DNA of 64,000 bases. Source: Streptomyces griseorubiginosus. GTDB taxonomy: Bacteria; Actinomycetota; Actinomycetes; Streptomycetales; Streptomycetaceae. The stretch is from contig NZ_KQ948735.1 of the NCBI RefSeq assembly GCF_001514195.1, forward strand, positions 857,413 through 921,412, in the 5' to 3' direction. The notes beneath the pieces were generated by a model, which was not told where the DNA came from, did not search any database, and saw nothing but the letters and a program-made list of their open reading frames with translations. Position 1 is the first letter of the stretch, and each line of letters begins with the position of its first letter. The position numbers and the translations under genes are program-made. Positions 46,785 to 56,501 of this stretch are shown in pieces.

Positions 46785-49490
46785 CTACAGCCCGTACTTC
46801 TCCCGTGCTTCCTTCACCGCCGTCGCCTTGACCTCGCCGCGGCGGGCCAGCTGGGCCAGGGCCGCGACCACGACCGACTCGGCGTCGACGCCGAAGTGGC
46901 GGCGGGCGCCCTCGCGGGTGTCGGAGAGGCCGAAGCCGTCCGCGCCGAGCGAGGACCAGTCCTGCTCGACCCACTGCGCGATCTGGTCCGGGACCTGGCG
47001 CATGTAGTCGGAGACCGCGAGCACCGGGCCCTCGGCGCCGTGCAGCGCCTGACGGACGTAGGGGACCCGCTCCTCGCCGCGCAGCAGGGCCGCGTCGGCC
47101 TCCAGCGCGTCGCGGCGCAGCTCGGTGAAGGAGGTCGCGGACCACACGTCGGCGGCCACGCCCCACTCCTCGGCCAGCATCCGCTGCGCCTTCAGCACCC
47201 AGTGGATCGCGGTGCCGGAGCCGAGCAGCTGGATGCGCGGGGCGTTGGCCGCGGCCACGCCGATCCCGGCCGACTCGACGGTGTTGAAGCGGTACAGGCC
47301 CTTGACGATGCCCTCGTCGATGCCGGCGACGGACGGCTTCGCCGGCTGCGGGAGCGGCTCGTTGTAGACGGTGAGGTAGTAGAAGACGTTCGGGTCCTCA
47401 CCCGGGGCCGCCTCGCCGTACATCCGGCGGATGCCGTCGCGCACGATCGCGGCGACCTCGTAGGCGAACGCCGGGTCGTACGTCAGTGCCGCCGGGTTCG
47501 TCGCCGCGATGACCGGGGAGTGGCCGTCCGCGTGCTGGAGGCCCTCGCCCGTCAGCGTGGTGCGGCCCGCCGTGGCGCCGACGAGGAAGCCGCGGCCCAG
47601 CTGGTCGCCGAGCTGCCACATCTGGTCGGCCGTGCGCTGCCAGCCGAACATCGAGTAGAAGATGTAGAACGGGATCATCGCCTCGCCGTGCGTCGCGTAC
47701 GACGTCGAAGCGGCGATGAAGTCGGCCATCGAACCGGCCTCGGTGATCCCCTCGTTGAGGATCTGGCCGTTCTTGGCCTCCTTGTAGTACATCAGCTGGT
47801 CGCGGTCGACCGGCTCGTACGTCTGGCCCTTGGGGGAGTAGATCCCGAGGGACGGGAAGAGGCTCTCCATGCCGAAGGTGCGCGCCTCGTCGGGGACGAT
47901 CGGCACCCAGCGCTTGCCGGTCTCCTTGTCGCGGACCAGGTCCTTGACGAGCCGGACGAAGGCCATCGTGGTCGCCACGTTCTGCGAGCCGGAGCCCTTG
48001 TCGAAGGAGGCGAACGCCTTCTCCGCGGGGGCCGGCAGCGGAGCCACCGGGTGGACACGGCGGGCCGGGGCGGGACCGCCGAGGGCCGCGCGGCGCTCCT
48101 GGAGGTAGCGCACCTCGGGGGAGTCGGCGCCGGGGTGGCCGTAGGGAACGACCCCGTCGACGAACTGAGCGTCGGAGATGGGGAGTTCGAGAAGGTCACG
48201 CATCGTCTTGAACTCGTCCACCGTCAGCTTCTTCATCTGGTGGTTGGCGTTCTTCGACGCGAAGCCCTCGCCGAGGGTGTGGCCCTTGACCGTCTGGGCC
48301 AGGATCACGGTCGGCGCGCCCTTGAACTCGACGGCGGCCTTGTAGGCGGCGTACACCTTGCTCGCCTCGTGGCCACCGCGCGAGAGGTGGAAGCACTCGA
48401 GGATCTTGTCGTCGGAGAGCAGTTTCGCCATCTCGACGAGCGCCGGGTCCTTGCCGAAGAAGTCCTGGCGGATGTAGGCGGCGTCACGCGTCTGGTACGT
48501 CTGCACCTGCGCGTCCGGTACCTCGCGGAGCCGTCGTACCAGGGCGCCCGTGGTGTCCAGCTGGAACAGCTCGTCCCAGGCGGAGCCCCACAGCGACTTG
48601 ACGACGTTCCAGCCGGCGCCGCGGAACTGGGCCTCCAGCTCCTGCACGATCTTGAAGTTCGCGCGGACCGGGCCGTCGAGGCGCTGGAGGTTGCAGTTGA
48701 TGACGAAGGTCAGGTTGTCGAGACCCTCGCGGCTCGCGAGTGCGAGGGCGGCCGTGGACTCCGGCTCGTCCATCTCGCCGTCGCCGAGGAAGGCCCAGAC
48801 GTGGGACTGCGAGACGTCCTTGATGCCGCGCGCCGTCAGATAGCGGTTGAAGCGGGCCTGGTAGATCGCCGAGAGCGGGCCGAGGCCCATGGAGACGGTC
48901 GGGAACTCCCAGAGCCAGGGCAGCCGGCGGGGGTGCGGGTACGACGGGAGGCCGTTGCCGCCCGACTCGCGGCGGAAGTTGTCGAGCTGCTGCTCGGTCA
49001 GCCGGCCGTCGAGGAAGGCGCGGGCGTAGATGCCGGGGGAGGCGTGGCCCTGGATGTAGAGCTGGTCGCCGGACCCGTCGGCCTCCTTGCCCTTGAAGAA
49101 GTGGTTGAAGCCGGTCTCGTAGAGCCAGGCCGCGGAGGCGAAGGTGGCGATGTGGCCACCGACGCCGTACTTGGAGCCGCGGGTGACCATCGCGGCCGCG
49201 TTCCAGCGGTTCCACGCGGTGATGCGGGCTTCCATCGCCGGGTCACCGGGCAGGCCCGGCTCCGCGGCGGTGGGGATGGTGTTGACGTAGTCGGTCTCGA
49301 GGAGCTTCGGCAGCGCGATGCCGTTGCCCTCCGCCCTCTCCAGCGTGCGGCGCATCAGGTACGCGGCACGGTGCGGGCCGGCCGCCTTGGCGACCGCGTC
49401 CAGGGAGGCCTGCCATTCGGCGGTCTCCTCGGGGTCCCGGTCGGGGAGCTGGTCGAGCTCGCTGGCCTGGATGGCGTTGGGGTCGGTCAT
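46785..49490 (-). CDS. aceE: Pyruvate dehydrogenase E1, homodimeric
   Basis: 901 aa thiamine-diphosphate enzyme that decarboxylates pyruvate and feeds acetyl groups to a lipoyl E2. The ThDP motif GDGEMDEPES ... NLTFVINCN is clear (near residues 240-275). HNRW-like ITAWNRWNAAAMV, GGHIATF, HVWAFLGDGE and the C-terminal EWGVAADVWSATSFTEL agree with actinobacterial AceE. ATG with AAGGCGG upstream. Two palindromes lie in the 261-base region before it. In actinobacteria AceE shares E2 and E3 with 2-oxoglutarate dehydrogenase, and here the E2 and lpd genes lie a few kb away. Confidence 0.97.
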   Translation of the reverse strand: MTDPNAIQASELDQLPDRDPEETAEWQASLDAVAKAAGPHRAAYLMRRTLERAEGNGIALPKLLETDYVNTIPTAAEPGLPGDPAMEARITAWNRWNAAAMVTRGSKYGVGGHIATFASAAWLYETGFNHFFKGKEADGSGDQLYIQGHASPGIYARAFLDGRLTEQQLDNFRRESGGNGLPSYPHPRRLPWLWEFPTVSMGLGPLSAIYQARFNRYLTARGIKDVSQSHVWAFLGDGEMDEPESTAALALASREGLDNLTFVINCNLQRLDGPVRANFKIVQELEAQFRGAGWNVVKSLWGSAWDELFQLDTTGALVRRLREVPDAQVQTYQTRDAAYIRQDFFGKDPALVEMAKLLSDDKILECFHLSRGGHEASKVYAAYKAAVEFKGAPTVILAQTVKGHTLGEGFASKNANHQMKKLTVDEFKTMRDLLELPISDAQFVDGVVPYGHPGADSPEVRYLQERRAALGGPAPARRVHPVAPLPAPAEKAFASFDKGSGSQNVATTMAFVRLVKDLVRDKETGKRWVPIVPDEARTFGMESLFPSLGIYSPKGQTYEPVDRDQLMYYKEAKNGQILNEGITEAGSMADFIAASTSYATHGEAMIPFYIFYSMFGWQRTADQMWQLGDQLGRGFLVGATAGRTTLTGEGLQHADGHSPVIAATNPAALTYDPAFAYEVAAIVRDGIRRMYGEAAPGEDPNVFYYLTVYNEPLPQPAKPSVAGIDEGIVKGLYRFNTVESAGIGVAAANAPRIQLLGSGTAIHWVLKAQRMLAEEWGVAADVWSATSFTELRRDALEADAALLRGEERVPYVRQALHGAEGPVLAVSDYMRQVPDQIAQWVEQDWSSLGADGFGLSDTREGARRHFGVDAESVVVAALAQLARRGEVKATAVKEAREKYGL

Positions 49491-49612
49491 GTCGCCGCCT
49501 TCCTCAGTCGAAGGGGGTTCCCTCAATCAGGCAGGGTTTCGGGGGTGCCCTTGGTCTTTGGCAGGACAGGGCGGAGGGCCCCGGTAAGGGCCCGTCGGCG
49601 ACAATAACTCGC

Positions 49613-49664
49613 TGATCGATGATCGATCAAAGGGTTCCCGGGCAAAACTTCTCGATATCGAGAA
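49613..49664 (-). promoter_or_regulatory. Two palindromes upstream of aceE (probable GntR operators) and promoter
   Basis: TGATCGAT-G-ATCGATCA (49613-49629) and TTCTCGATATCGAGAA (49649-49664) are perfect dyads about 36 bases apart. On the minus strand TTGATC (49629-area), 17 bases, and TTATTG form a possible promoter overlapped by the first dyad. Repression by the FadR-like protein encoded just upstream is likely. Confidence 0.65.
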
Positions 49665-49675
49665 AGTAGGCACGG

Positions 49676-49696
49676 GGTGCCTCCGACGGAGACACC
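49676..49696 (-). terminator. Hairpin after the GntR gene
   Basis: GGTGCCTCC (49676-49684) / GGAGACACC (49688-49696), one wobble pair, 3-base loop. It separates the GntR gene from the aceE promoter. Confidence 0.6.
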
Positions 49697-49751
49697 GGGT
49701 GCCCTGTTCTTGAGGGATTTCCGCAGGTGAGCGCAGGTGCGCTCGACTGCG

Positions 49752-50375
49752 TCAGGCCCGCGGCGCGCACCCCAGGACATGGGCCTTCACGATCTCCGGG
49801 ATCCGCGGGTCCCGCCGCTTGAAGGCCGCCACCAGCTCCTCGTGCTCCTCCGCGTACGACTGCTGGACGGTCCCCAGCCAGCGGATCGACAGCGCGGTGA
49901 ACACCTCGATGCCCAGGCCCTCCCAGGTGTGCAGCAGCACCGAGTTGCCGGCCGCCCGCACCAGCTCGCGGTGGAAGCCCACCGTGTGCCGGACCTGGCC
50001 CGTACCGTCCGAGTCCCGGTCCGCCTCGTACAGCGCGGCGACATGCGGCTCCAGGGCCGAGCAGTCCTGCGCCAGCCGCTCCGCCGCCAGCTCCGCCGCG
50101 ATCGCCTCCAGACCGGCCCGGACCGGGTAGCTCTCCTCCAGGTCGGCCGCGGTCAGGTTCCGTACCCGGACGCCCTTGTTCGGCGCCGACTCGATCAGCC
50201 GCAGCGACTCCAGCTCGCGCAGCGCCTCCCGCACCGGCGTCTGGCTGACCTCCAGCTCGGTCGCGATACGGCGCTCCACGATCCGCTCGCCCGGCTGCCA
50301 GCGCCCGCTGACGATCCCCTCCACGATGTGCTCGCGGATCTGTTCGCGCAGCGAGTGGACGACGGGCGCGGTCAT
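49752..50375 (-). CDS. GntR-family (FadR subfamily) regulator, probable aceE regulator
   Basis: 207 aa. GntR winged helix at residues 8-75 (REQIREHIVEGIVSGRWQPG, VSQTPVREALRELESLRLIE). The C-terminal FCD domain has the metal/ligand residues of the family (Asp/His in FHRELVRAAGNS, HEELVAAFKRRD). Similar regulators of pyruvate dehydrogenase (PdhR type) respond to pyruvate, but this one is assigned only by position. AAGGAG is 6 bases before the ATG. Confidence 0.9.
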   Translation of the reverse strand: MTAPVVHSLREQIREHIVEGIVSGRWQPGERIVERRIATELEVSQTPVREALRELESLRLIESAPNKGVRVRNLTAADLEESYPVRAGLEAIAAELAAERLAQDCSALEPHVAALYEADRDSDGTGQVRHTVGFHRELVRAAGNSVLLHTWEGLGIEVFTALSIRWLGTVQQSYAEEHEELVAAFKRRDPRIPEIVKAHVLGCAPRA

Positions 50376-50589
50376 GGGAGCTCCTTAAGGGCGTTTGACG
50401 TAAAGACAATAAGGCCGAGGGCCCGTCCGGGAGGGGCGCACGGGGGCGCTTCCATGCAGGTGAGACGAGGCTTACACGCTCCCAGCCGCACGACTTCTGT
50501 CAAGTCACGGAACCCCACGGCTTCCAGGGCGTGTCGCGTCGGTCAGGGGTTCCCACGCGGGGCGCCCCTTCGCACCACAGGGGGACGGC

Positions 50590-51252
50590 ATGCACATCGG
50601 GGGACGACGGGGACTGGCCGTCGCGGCCGTGATCGGCGCGATCGTCGCCGTGACGGGTTGCCAGGAGACGACCACCCGGGCGACGGCGGGGACGACACCG
50701 GCCGGCGCGGAAGCGATCACGGGGATGGCGGGAAAGGCTCGCGGCACCGGCGCCGCCTGCGTCTTCGTCAAGCCGGACGGGGCACAGAAGTTCGGTCACG
50801 TCGGCTGGGGCTTCAGGATCCCGGCCACCGGCCGCTGGGTCTACGGCGCCGTCGAGAACCCCAGCGGCAAGCTGTACACCCCGCCGGGCGGCGACATCGG
50901 AGCCTGGCACGCGCAGGGGTCGTACGACCGCATGCTCAGGGACATGTCCACGGACGCCCACTATCCCGGCACCGCCGAGCACCCCTACAGCCGCTACCGC
51001 TGCACGACGACCTCGACCTACCACGTGAACAGGGCCCGGGCGATGATCCGTACGGTCGAGCAGCGCGGCTTCCTCGTCGGCGTCGACCCGAGGACCGGCG
51101 AGCTCACCTCGCGGGACTGCCTGGACGCCACCTACGACGTCCTCAAGGCGTACCGGACGAAGGGCCTCACCCCGACGCCCAGGCTCTCCGTCCCCAACGT
51201 GTGGGTGGAGGAGCTGTGGGGCTGGTCGGACCAGACGCTGACGCCCCGGTGA
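50590..51252 (+). CDS. Putative lipoprotein
   Basis: 220 aa. N-terminal signal with lipobox VTGC (Cys about residue 23). The mature part has GHVGWGFRIPATGRWVYGAVEN near residue 65, three further Cys (ACVFVKP, YRCTTTS, SRDCLDA) and aromatic residues towards the C terminus (WVEELWGWSD). GHVGW-type beta strands resemble proteins of the LRAT/NlpC-like group with a catalytic Cys-His, but this is not secure. A weak G-rich site precedes the ATG. Convergent with sucB. Confidence 0.75.
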   Translation: MHIGGRRGLAVAAVIGAIVAVTGCQETTTRATAGTTPAGAEAITGMAGKARGTGAACVFVKPDGAQKFGHVGWGFRIPATGRWVYGAVENPSGKLYTPPGGDIGAWHAQGSYDRMLRDMSTDAHYPGTAEHPYSRYRCTTTSTYHVNRARAMIRTVEQRGFLVGVDPRTGELTSRDCLDATYDVLKAYRTKGLTPTPRLSVPNVWVEELWGWSDQTLTPR

Positions 51253-51258
51253 CATGGC

Positions 51259-51296
51259 GGTGCCCCCTGCCCGGAGAGTTCCGGACAGAGGGCACC
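51259..51296. terminator. Imperfect hairpin between lipoprotein and sucB
   Basis: GGTGCCC ... GGGCACC arms (51259-51265, 51290-51296) with an inner CCGGA/TCCGG stem. It is likely a shared terminator. Confidence 0.55.
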
Positions 51297-51304
51297 GGAC
51301 AGCC

Positions 51305-53035
51305 TTACAGGCCGAGCTCGACCTCGAACTCGCCCGCCTCCAGGATCGCCTTGACCGCGGTCAGGTAACGGGCCGCGTCGGCGCCGTCCACCAGACGGTG
51401 GTCGTAGGAGAGGGTCAGGTAGGTCATGTCGCGGACGGCGATGACCGTGCCCTCCTCCGTCTCCAGGACGGCCGGGCGCTTGACCGTGGCGCCGATGCCG
51501 AGGATCGCGACCTGGCCCGGCGGCACGATGATCGTGTCGAAGAGCGCACCGCGCGAACCGGTGTTGGAGATGGTGAAGGTCGCGCCGGACAGCTCGTCGG
51601 GCGTGATCTTGTTGGCGCGGACCTTGCCGGCGAGGTCCGCCGTGGCCTTCGCGATGCCGGCGATGTTGAGGTCGCCCGCGTGCTTGATGACCGGGGTCAT
51701 CAGGCCCTTCTCGGAGTCCACCGCGATACCGATGTTCTCGGTGTCGAAGTAGGTGATCGTGCCTTCGCCCTCGTTGATCTTGGCGTTGATCGGCGCGTGC
51801 GCCTTCAGCGCCTGGGCCGCGGCCTTGACGAAGAACGGCATCGGGGACAGCTTGACGCCCTCACGGGCGGCGAAGGAGTCCTTGGCCCGGGCGCGCAGCT
51901 TCATCAGACGCGTGACGTCGACCTCGACGACCGAGGACAGCTGCGCCTGCTCGTGCAGCGCCTTGACCATGTTGTCGCCGATGACCTTGCGGATGCGGGG
52001 CATCTTGACGGTCTGGCCACGGAGCGGGGAGGCCTCCAGGGACGGCGCCTTCTTGGCGGCCGGGGCGGCGGCAGCGGCCGGAGCCGGAGCGGCAGCGGCG
52101 GCCTTCGCGGCCTCGGCGGCGGCGACGACGTCCTGCTTGCGGATGCGGCCACCGACGCCGGTGCCCTTGACGGAGGCGAGGTCGACGCCGTTCTCGGCGG
52201 CGAGCTTGCGCACCAGCGGGGTGACGTACGCGCCGTCGTCACCGGAGGTCGCGGCCGGGGCCGGGGCCGGGGTGACCGGGGCGGGCGCCGGAGCCGGAGC
52301 GGCGGGCGCCGGGTCGGGAGCCGGAGCCGTCTGCTGCTGCGGGGCCGGAGCCGAGGGCGCCTGCGGGGCCGGGGCGGGCGCGGCGGGAGCCTGGGCGGCG
52401 GCCGGAGCCGCACCCGGGGCGCCGATGACGGCGAGCTTGGCGCCGACCTCGGCGGTCTCGTCCTCGCCGACCACGATCTCCAGCAGCACACCGGCGGCCG
52501 GGGACGGGATCTCGGTGTCGACCTTGTCGGTGGAGACCTCGAGCAGCGGCTCGTCCTCCGCGACCTCCTCGCCGACCTCCTTCAGCCACCGGGTGACGGT
52601 GCCCTCGGTGACGGACTCGCCGAGCGCGGGCAGGACGACGTCCGTGCCCTCGGCGGAGCCGCCGCCGGACGCGGCCTCGGCGGTGGGAGCGGGCGCCGGG
52701 GCGGCCTGCTCGGTGGACGGAGCGGCCGCGGCCGGCTCCGGGGCGGGCTCGGCGACCGGCTCGGCGGCCGGAGCCGGGGCAGCGGCAGGGGCGCCGGTGC
52801 CGTCGTCGATCACGGCCAGCTCGGCGCCGACCTCGACGGTCTCGTCCTCGGCGACCTTGATGGAGGCCAGGACGCCGGCGGCGGGGGAGGGGATCTCGGT
52901 GTCGACCTTGTCGGTCGAGACCTCGAGCAGCGGCTCGTCGGCCTCTACACGCTCACCCTCGGCCTTCAGCCAGCGGGTGACGGTGCCCTCGGTGACGCTC
53001 TCGCCGAGCGCCGGAAGGGTTACGGAAACCGCCAT
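51305..53035 (-). CDS. sucB: Dihydrolipoamide acyltransferase E2 (succinyl/acetyl type), two lipoyl domains
   Basis: 576 aa. Two lipoyl domains (about residues 1-80 and 125-205), each with the lipoylated Lys in [14 protein letters not shown], joined by Ala/Pro linkers. Peripheral-subunit-binding domain near 270-310 ([24 protein letters not shown]). Catalytic domain to the end with DHRLVDG, the active-site His. Named sucB by convention; in actinobacteria this E2 serves AceE and 2-oxoglutarate dehydrogenase. The lipoate comes from LipB and LipA. ATG at 53035; lpd ends 59 bases upstream. Confidence 0.96.
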   Translation of the reverse strand: MAVSVTLPALGESVTEGTVTRWLKAEGERVEADEPLLEVSTDKVDTEIPSPAAGVLASIKVAEDETVEVGAELAVIDDGTGAPAAAPAPAAEPVAEPAPEPAAAAPSTEQAAPAPAPTAEAASGGGSAEGTDVVLPALGESVTEGTVTRWLKEVGEEVAEDEPLLEVSTDKVDTEIPSPAAGVLLEIVVGEDETAEVGAKLAVIGAPGAAPAAAQAPAAPAPAPQAPSAPAPQQQTAPAPDPAPAAPAPAPAPVTPAPAPAATSGDDGAYVTPLVRKLAAENGVDLASVKGTGVGGRIRKQDVVAAAEAAKAAAAAPAPAAAAAPAAKKAPSLEASPLRGQTVKMPRIRKVIGDNMVKALHEQAQLSSVVEVDVTRLMKLRARAKDSFAAREGVKLSPMPFFVKAAAQALKAHAPINAKINEGEGTITYFDTENIGIAVDSEKGLMTPVIKHAGDLNIAGIAKATADLAGKVRANKITPDELSGATFTISNTGSRGALFDTIIVPPGQVAILGIGATVKRPAVLETEEGTVIAVRDMTYLTLSYDHRLVDGADAARYLTAVKAILEAGEFEVELGL

Positions 53036-53094
53036 GGTTTCGGTTGCTCCTTACGAATTGCGGAAGTCTGTGTCGTCGCTTCGTCGACCGAGGG

Positions 53095-54483
53095 TCAGTC
53101 GTGCGAGTGGAGCGGCTTGCCGGCCAGCGCCAGGTGCGCCTCGCCGAGCGCCTCGCTCTGCGTCGGGTGGGCGTGGATGAGCTGCGCGACCTCGGCGGGC
53201 AGCGCCTCCCAGTTGTAGATCAGCTGGGCTTCGCCGACCTGCTCGCCCATGCGGTCGCCGACCATGTGGACGCCGACCACGGCACCGTCCTTCACCTGGA
53301 CGAGCTTGATCTCGCCGGAGGTGTTCAGGATCTTGCTCTTGCCGTTGCCCGCGAGGTTGTACTTCAGAGCGACGACCTTGTCCGCGCCGTAGATCTCCTT
53401 GGCCTTGGCCTCGGTGATGCCCACGGAGGCGACCTCGGGGTGGCAGTACGTCACCCGCGGGACACCGTCGTAGTCGATCGGGACGGTCTTCAGACCGGCC
53501 AGACGCTCCGCCACCAGGATGCCCTCGGCGAAGCCGACGTGCGCGAGCTGGAGCGTCGGGACCAGGTCACCGACGGCGGAGATGGTCGGGACGTTGGTGC
53601 GCATGTACTCGTCGACCAGGACGTAGCCGCGGTCCATCGCGACGCCCTGCTCCTCGTAGCCGAGACCGGCGGAGACGGGCCCGCGGCCCACGGCCACCAG
53701 CAGCAGCTCGGCCTCGAACTCCTTGCCGTCGGCGAGGGTGACCTTCACGCCGTCCTGCGTGTACTCGGCCTTCTGGAAGAAGGTGCCGAGGTTGAACTTG
53801 ATGCCGCGCTTGCGGAACGCGCGCTCAAGAAGCTTGGAGGAGTTCTCGTCCTCGAGCGGGGCGAGGTGCTTGAGGCCCTCGATGATGGTGATGTCGGTCC
53901 CGAAGGACTTCCAGGCGGAGGCGAACTCGACGCCGATGACACCGCCACCGAGGACGATCGCGGACTTCGGGACCCGGTCCAGCACGAGGGCGTGGTCCGA
54001 GGAGATGATCCGGTTGCCGTCGATCTCCAGACCCGGCAGCGACTTCGGCACGGAGCCGGTCGCCAGCAGGATGTGGCGGCCCTGGACGCGCTGGCCGTTC
54101 ACGTCGACGGAGGTCGGGGAGGACAGGCGGCCCTCACCCTCGATGTACGTCACCTTGCGCGAGGCCACGAGCCCCTGGAGGCCCTTGTACAGACCGGCGA
54201 TCACGCCGTCCTTGTACTTGTGCACCCCGGCGATGTCGATGCCCTCGAAGGTGGTCTTCACACCGAACTGCTCGCTCTCGCGGGCCTGGTCGGCGATCTC
54301 GCCCGCGTGCAGCAGGGCCTTGGTGGGGATGCATCCCCGGTGCAGGCAGGTACCGCCGACCTTGTCCTTCTCGATCAGGGCGACGTCAAGCCCCAGCTGC
54401 GCCCCGCGCAGGGCCGCGGCGTAACCGCCACTACCACCGCCGAGGATCACTAGGTCGAAAACGGTGCTGGCGTCGTTCGCCAC
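53095..54483 (-). CDS. lpdA: Dihydrolipoamide dehydrogenase E3
   Basis: 462 aa. FAD-binding GGGSGGYAAA near residue 16, redox disulfide in GGTCLHRGCIP (Cys about 45 and 50), NAD-binding LGGGVIGVEFAS, SAVGDL FAD contact, and HAHPTQSE with the catalytic His-Glu. Reoxidises dihydrolipoyl E2 and makes NADH. GTG start with GGAGG 7 bases upstream. Read with sucB; pepA is upstream in the same direction but separated by a 290-base gap with a terminator-like repeat. Confidence 0.97.
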   Translation of the reverse strand: MANDASTVFDLVILGGGSGGYAAALRGAQLGLDVALIEKDKVGGTCLHRGCIPTKALLHAGEIADQARESEQFGVKTTFEGIDIAGVHKYKDGVIAGLYKGLQGLVASRKVTYIEGEGRLSSPTSVDVNGQRVQGRHILLATGSVPKSLPGLEIDGNRIISSDHALVLDRVPKSAIVLGGGVIGVEFASAWKSFGTDITIIEGLKHLAPLEDENSSKLLERAFRKRGIKFNLGTFFQKAEYTQDGVKVTLADGKEFEAELLLVAVGRGPVSAGLGYEEQGVAMDRGYVLVDEYMRTNVPTISAVGDLVPTLQLAHVGFAEGILVAERLAGLKTVPIDYDGVPRVTYCHPEVASVGITEAKAKEIYGADKVVALKYNLAGNGKSKILNTSGEIKLVQVKDGAVVGVHMVGDRMGEQVGEAQLIYNWEALPAEVAQLIHAHPTQSEALGEAHLALAGKPLHSHD

Positions 54484-54685
54484 GTCACGTCCTCCATGCA
54501 TGTGCGCCGTACGCCGGTCTGCAGTGACCGGGCGGCGGCTGGTGTCCGGCCGCTCTTTCTTCGGCCCTGTGGTGGGGGCCCTGTCCTGCCGAGCCCCATC
54601 TTCGCACTTGTCGGGACCGAACGAGACGCCGGGCCGGGGTGTGAGACACCACACGCTCACATGTGAAGCGGGGCCCCGGTGAGAC

Positions 54686-54753
54686 ACCTGAAGGGGCGCG
54701 GGGAACTGCGCGACCAGCCACAACCGGCCCGCAGTCGCCCACGCCCCTCAGGT
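54686..54753. repeat. Dispersed intergenic element, copy 2, inside a long hairpin downstream of pepA
   Basis: 54691-54735 contains the same roughly 40-base sequence as the copy at 38344-38387, in the opposite orientation (about 36 of 38 core bases agree). It lies in a hairpin with arms ACCTGAAGGGGCG (54686-54698) and CGCCCCTCAGGT (54742-54753), which probably terminates pepA. The 290-base gap holds nothing else I can support. Confidence 0.75.
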
Positions 54754-54773
54754 ATCGAGCTCTTAGGCGAACA

Positions 54774-56309
54774 TCACCCCAGGTCACCGGAGCCGACAAG
54801 CTCCGCCAGCCGCACCAGCGTCCGCACCGCGGACCCCGTCCCACCCTTCGGCGTGTACCCGAACGGGCCCCCGTCGTTGAACGCAGGACCCGCGATGTCG
54901 AGGTGCGCCCAGGCGATCCCCTCACCCACGAACTCCCGCAGGAACAGTCCCGCGACCAGCCCGCCGCCCATCCGCTCACCCATGTTCGCGATGTCGGCGG
55001 TGGCGGAGTCCATGCCCTTGCGCAGGTGCTCCGGCAGCGGCATCGGCCAGGCCGGCTCGCCGACCTCCTCCGCGGCCTCGTGCACCGCCGTGCGGAACGC
55101 GTCGTCGTTCGCCATGATCCCGAAGGTGCGGCTGCCCAGCGCCAGCATCATCGCCCCGGTCAGCGTCGCCACGTCCACGATCGCGTCCGGCTTCTCCGCC
55201 GACGCCGCCCACAGCGCGTCCGCCAGCACCAGCCGGCCCTCGGCGTCGGTGTTGAGCACCTCCACCGTCTTGCCGCTGTACATGCGCAGCACGTCACCGG
55301 GCCGGGTGGCGGACCCCGACGGCATGTTCTCGGCCAGCGCCAGCCACCCGGTCACGTTGACCTCGAGACCAAGGCGCGCGGCCGAGACCACGGCCGCGAA
55401 CACCGCCGCCGCCCCGCTCATGTCGCACTTCATCGTCTCGTTGTGACCGGCCGGCTTCAGCGAGATGCCGCCCGAGTCGTAGGTGATGCCCTTGCCGACC
55501 AGCGCGAGGTGCTTCTTCGCCTTGGACGAGGTGTACGACAGCTTCACCAGCCGCGGCCCCGACGTCGACCCCGCGCCGACGCCGAGGATGCCGCCGTAGC
55601 CGCCCTTCTCCAGGGCCTTCACGTCGAGCACCTGCACCTTGAGCCCGTGCTCCTTGCCCGCGGTCTGCACGATCGCGGCGAAGGCCTCGGGGTTCAGGTC
55701 GTTCGGCGGCATGTTGATGAGGTCGCGCGCGCGGTTGAGCTCCTCGGAGACCGCGACGGCCCGGGCCAGGGCGGCCTTGTGCGCGGCGTCCCGCGGCTTG
55801 CCGCCGAGCAGCGCGGCCTCGGCCAGCGGCGCCTTGCCGTTGCCGGCCTTGGGGGCGCTTTTCGAAGGCGCATTCTCCTTGTAGGCGGTGAAGGAGTACG
55901 CCCCGAGCAGCACGCCCTCGGCGACCGCGCCGACGTCGGCGGCGTCGCCCAGCGGCAGCACGAACGCGGCCTTCTTCGCGCCCGTCAGCGCGCGGGCGGC
56001 GACACCGGCGGCCTTGCGCAGCGCCTCCGCGGCGAAGGAGGAGTCCTTCTCCGGCTCGGCGCCCAGGCCGACCGCCACCACGAGCGGGGCCTTGAGGCCG
56101 GCGGGCGAGGGCAGCTTCGTCAGCTCGCCCTCGGCGCCGGAGGCACCGAGGGTCTCCAGGACACCGGCGAGCTTGCCGTCGTAGGCCTTGTCCACGGATT
56201 CGGCGCCCGGCGCCACGACGGGGCCCTTAGCGCCCTTGGCGACGCCGATCACGATCGCGTCGGCCCGCAGGCCGGGCGCCGCGGAGGTGCTGAGAGTCAG
56301 AGCAGTCAC
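54774..56309 (-). CDS. pepA: Leucyl aminopeptidase
   Basis: 511 aa M17 metallopeptidase of the cytoplasm, two metal ions, hexameric. Seen: VGKGITYDSGGISLKP (catalytic Lys and Asp), MKCDMSGAAAV, NTDAEGRLVLADAL (NTDAEGRL signature), and DVATLTGAMMLALG. The N-terminal 170 residues are the regulatory domain. GTG start at 56309 with GAGA about 10 bases upstream. Upstream of lpd and sucB in the same direction but probably its own transcript. Confidence 0.96.
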   Translation of the reverse strand: MTALTLSTSAAPGLRADAIVIGVAKGAKGPVVAPGAESVDKAYDGKLAGVLETLGASGAEGELTKLPSPAGLKAPLVVAVGLGAEPEKDSSFAAEALRKAAGVAARALTGAKKAAFVLPLGDAADVGAVAEGVLLGAYSFTAYKENAPSKSAPKAGNGKAPLAEAALLGGKPRDAAHKAALARAVAVSEELNRARDLINMPPNDLNPEAFAAIVQTAGKEHGLKVQVLDVKALEKGGYGGILGVGAGSTSGPRLVKLSYTSSKAKKHLALVGKGITYDSGGISLKPAGHNETMKCDMSGAAAVFAAVVSAARLGLEVNVTGWLALAENMPSGSATRPGDVLRMYSGKTVEVLNTDAEGRLVLADALWAASAEKPDAIVDVATLTGAMMLALGSRTFGIMANDDAFRTAVHEAAEEVGEPAWPMPLPEHLRKGMDSATADIANMGERMGGGLVAGLFLREFVGEGIAWAHLDIAGPAFNDGGPFGYTPKGGTGSAVRTLVRLAELVGSGDLG

Positions 56310-56501
56310 GGTGGTGAATTCTCGCTTCCGATGTGAAGTTCGCATGAGTCGAGCGGGTGGGTCGACCGGGCCCGACGGCCGACCCTATTTCGTGTCCGAA
56401 AACGGATCCCGATCGGGGCCTCCACCCCTGTCGGCGACCACCCGTGAAGAGCCTACGCTCGGGTCGGCCGCCGATCGTCCCGCATGCCCAGGAGCCCAGC
56501 C

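Noticed and set aside
46896..49607. 903-codon plus-strand frame opposite aceE
   Set aside because: Shadow of aceE caused by codon bias; no recognisable protein.
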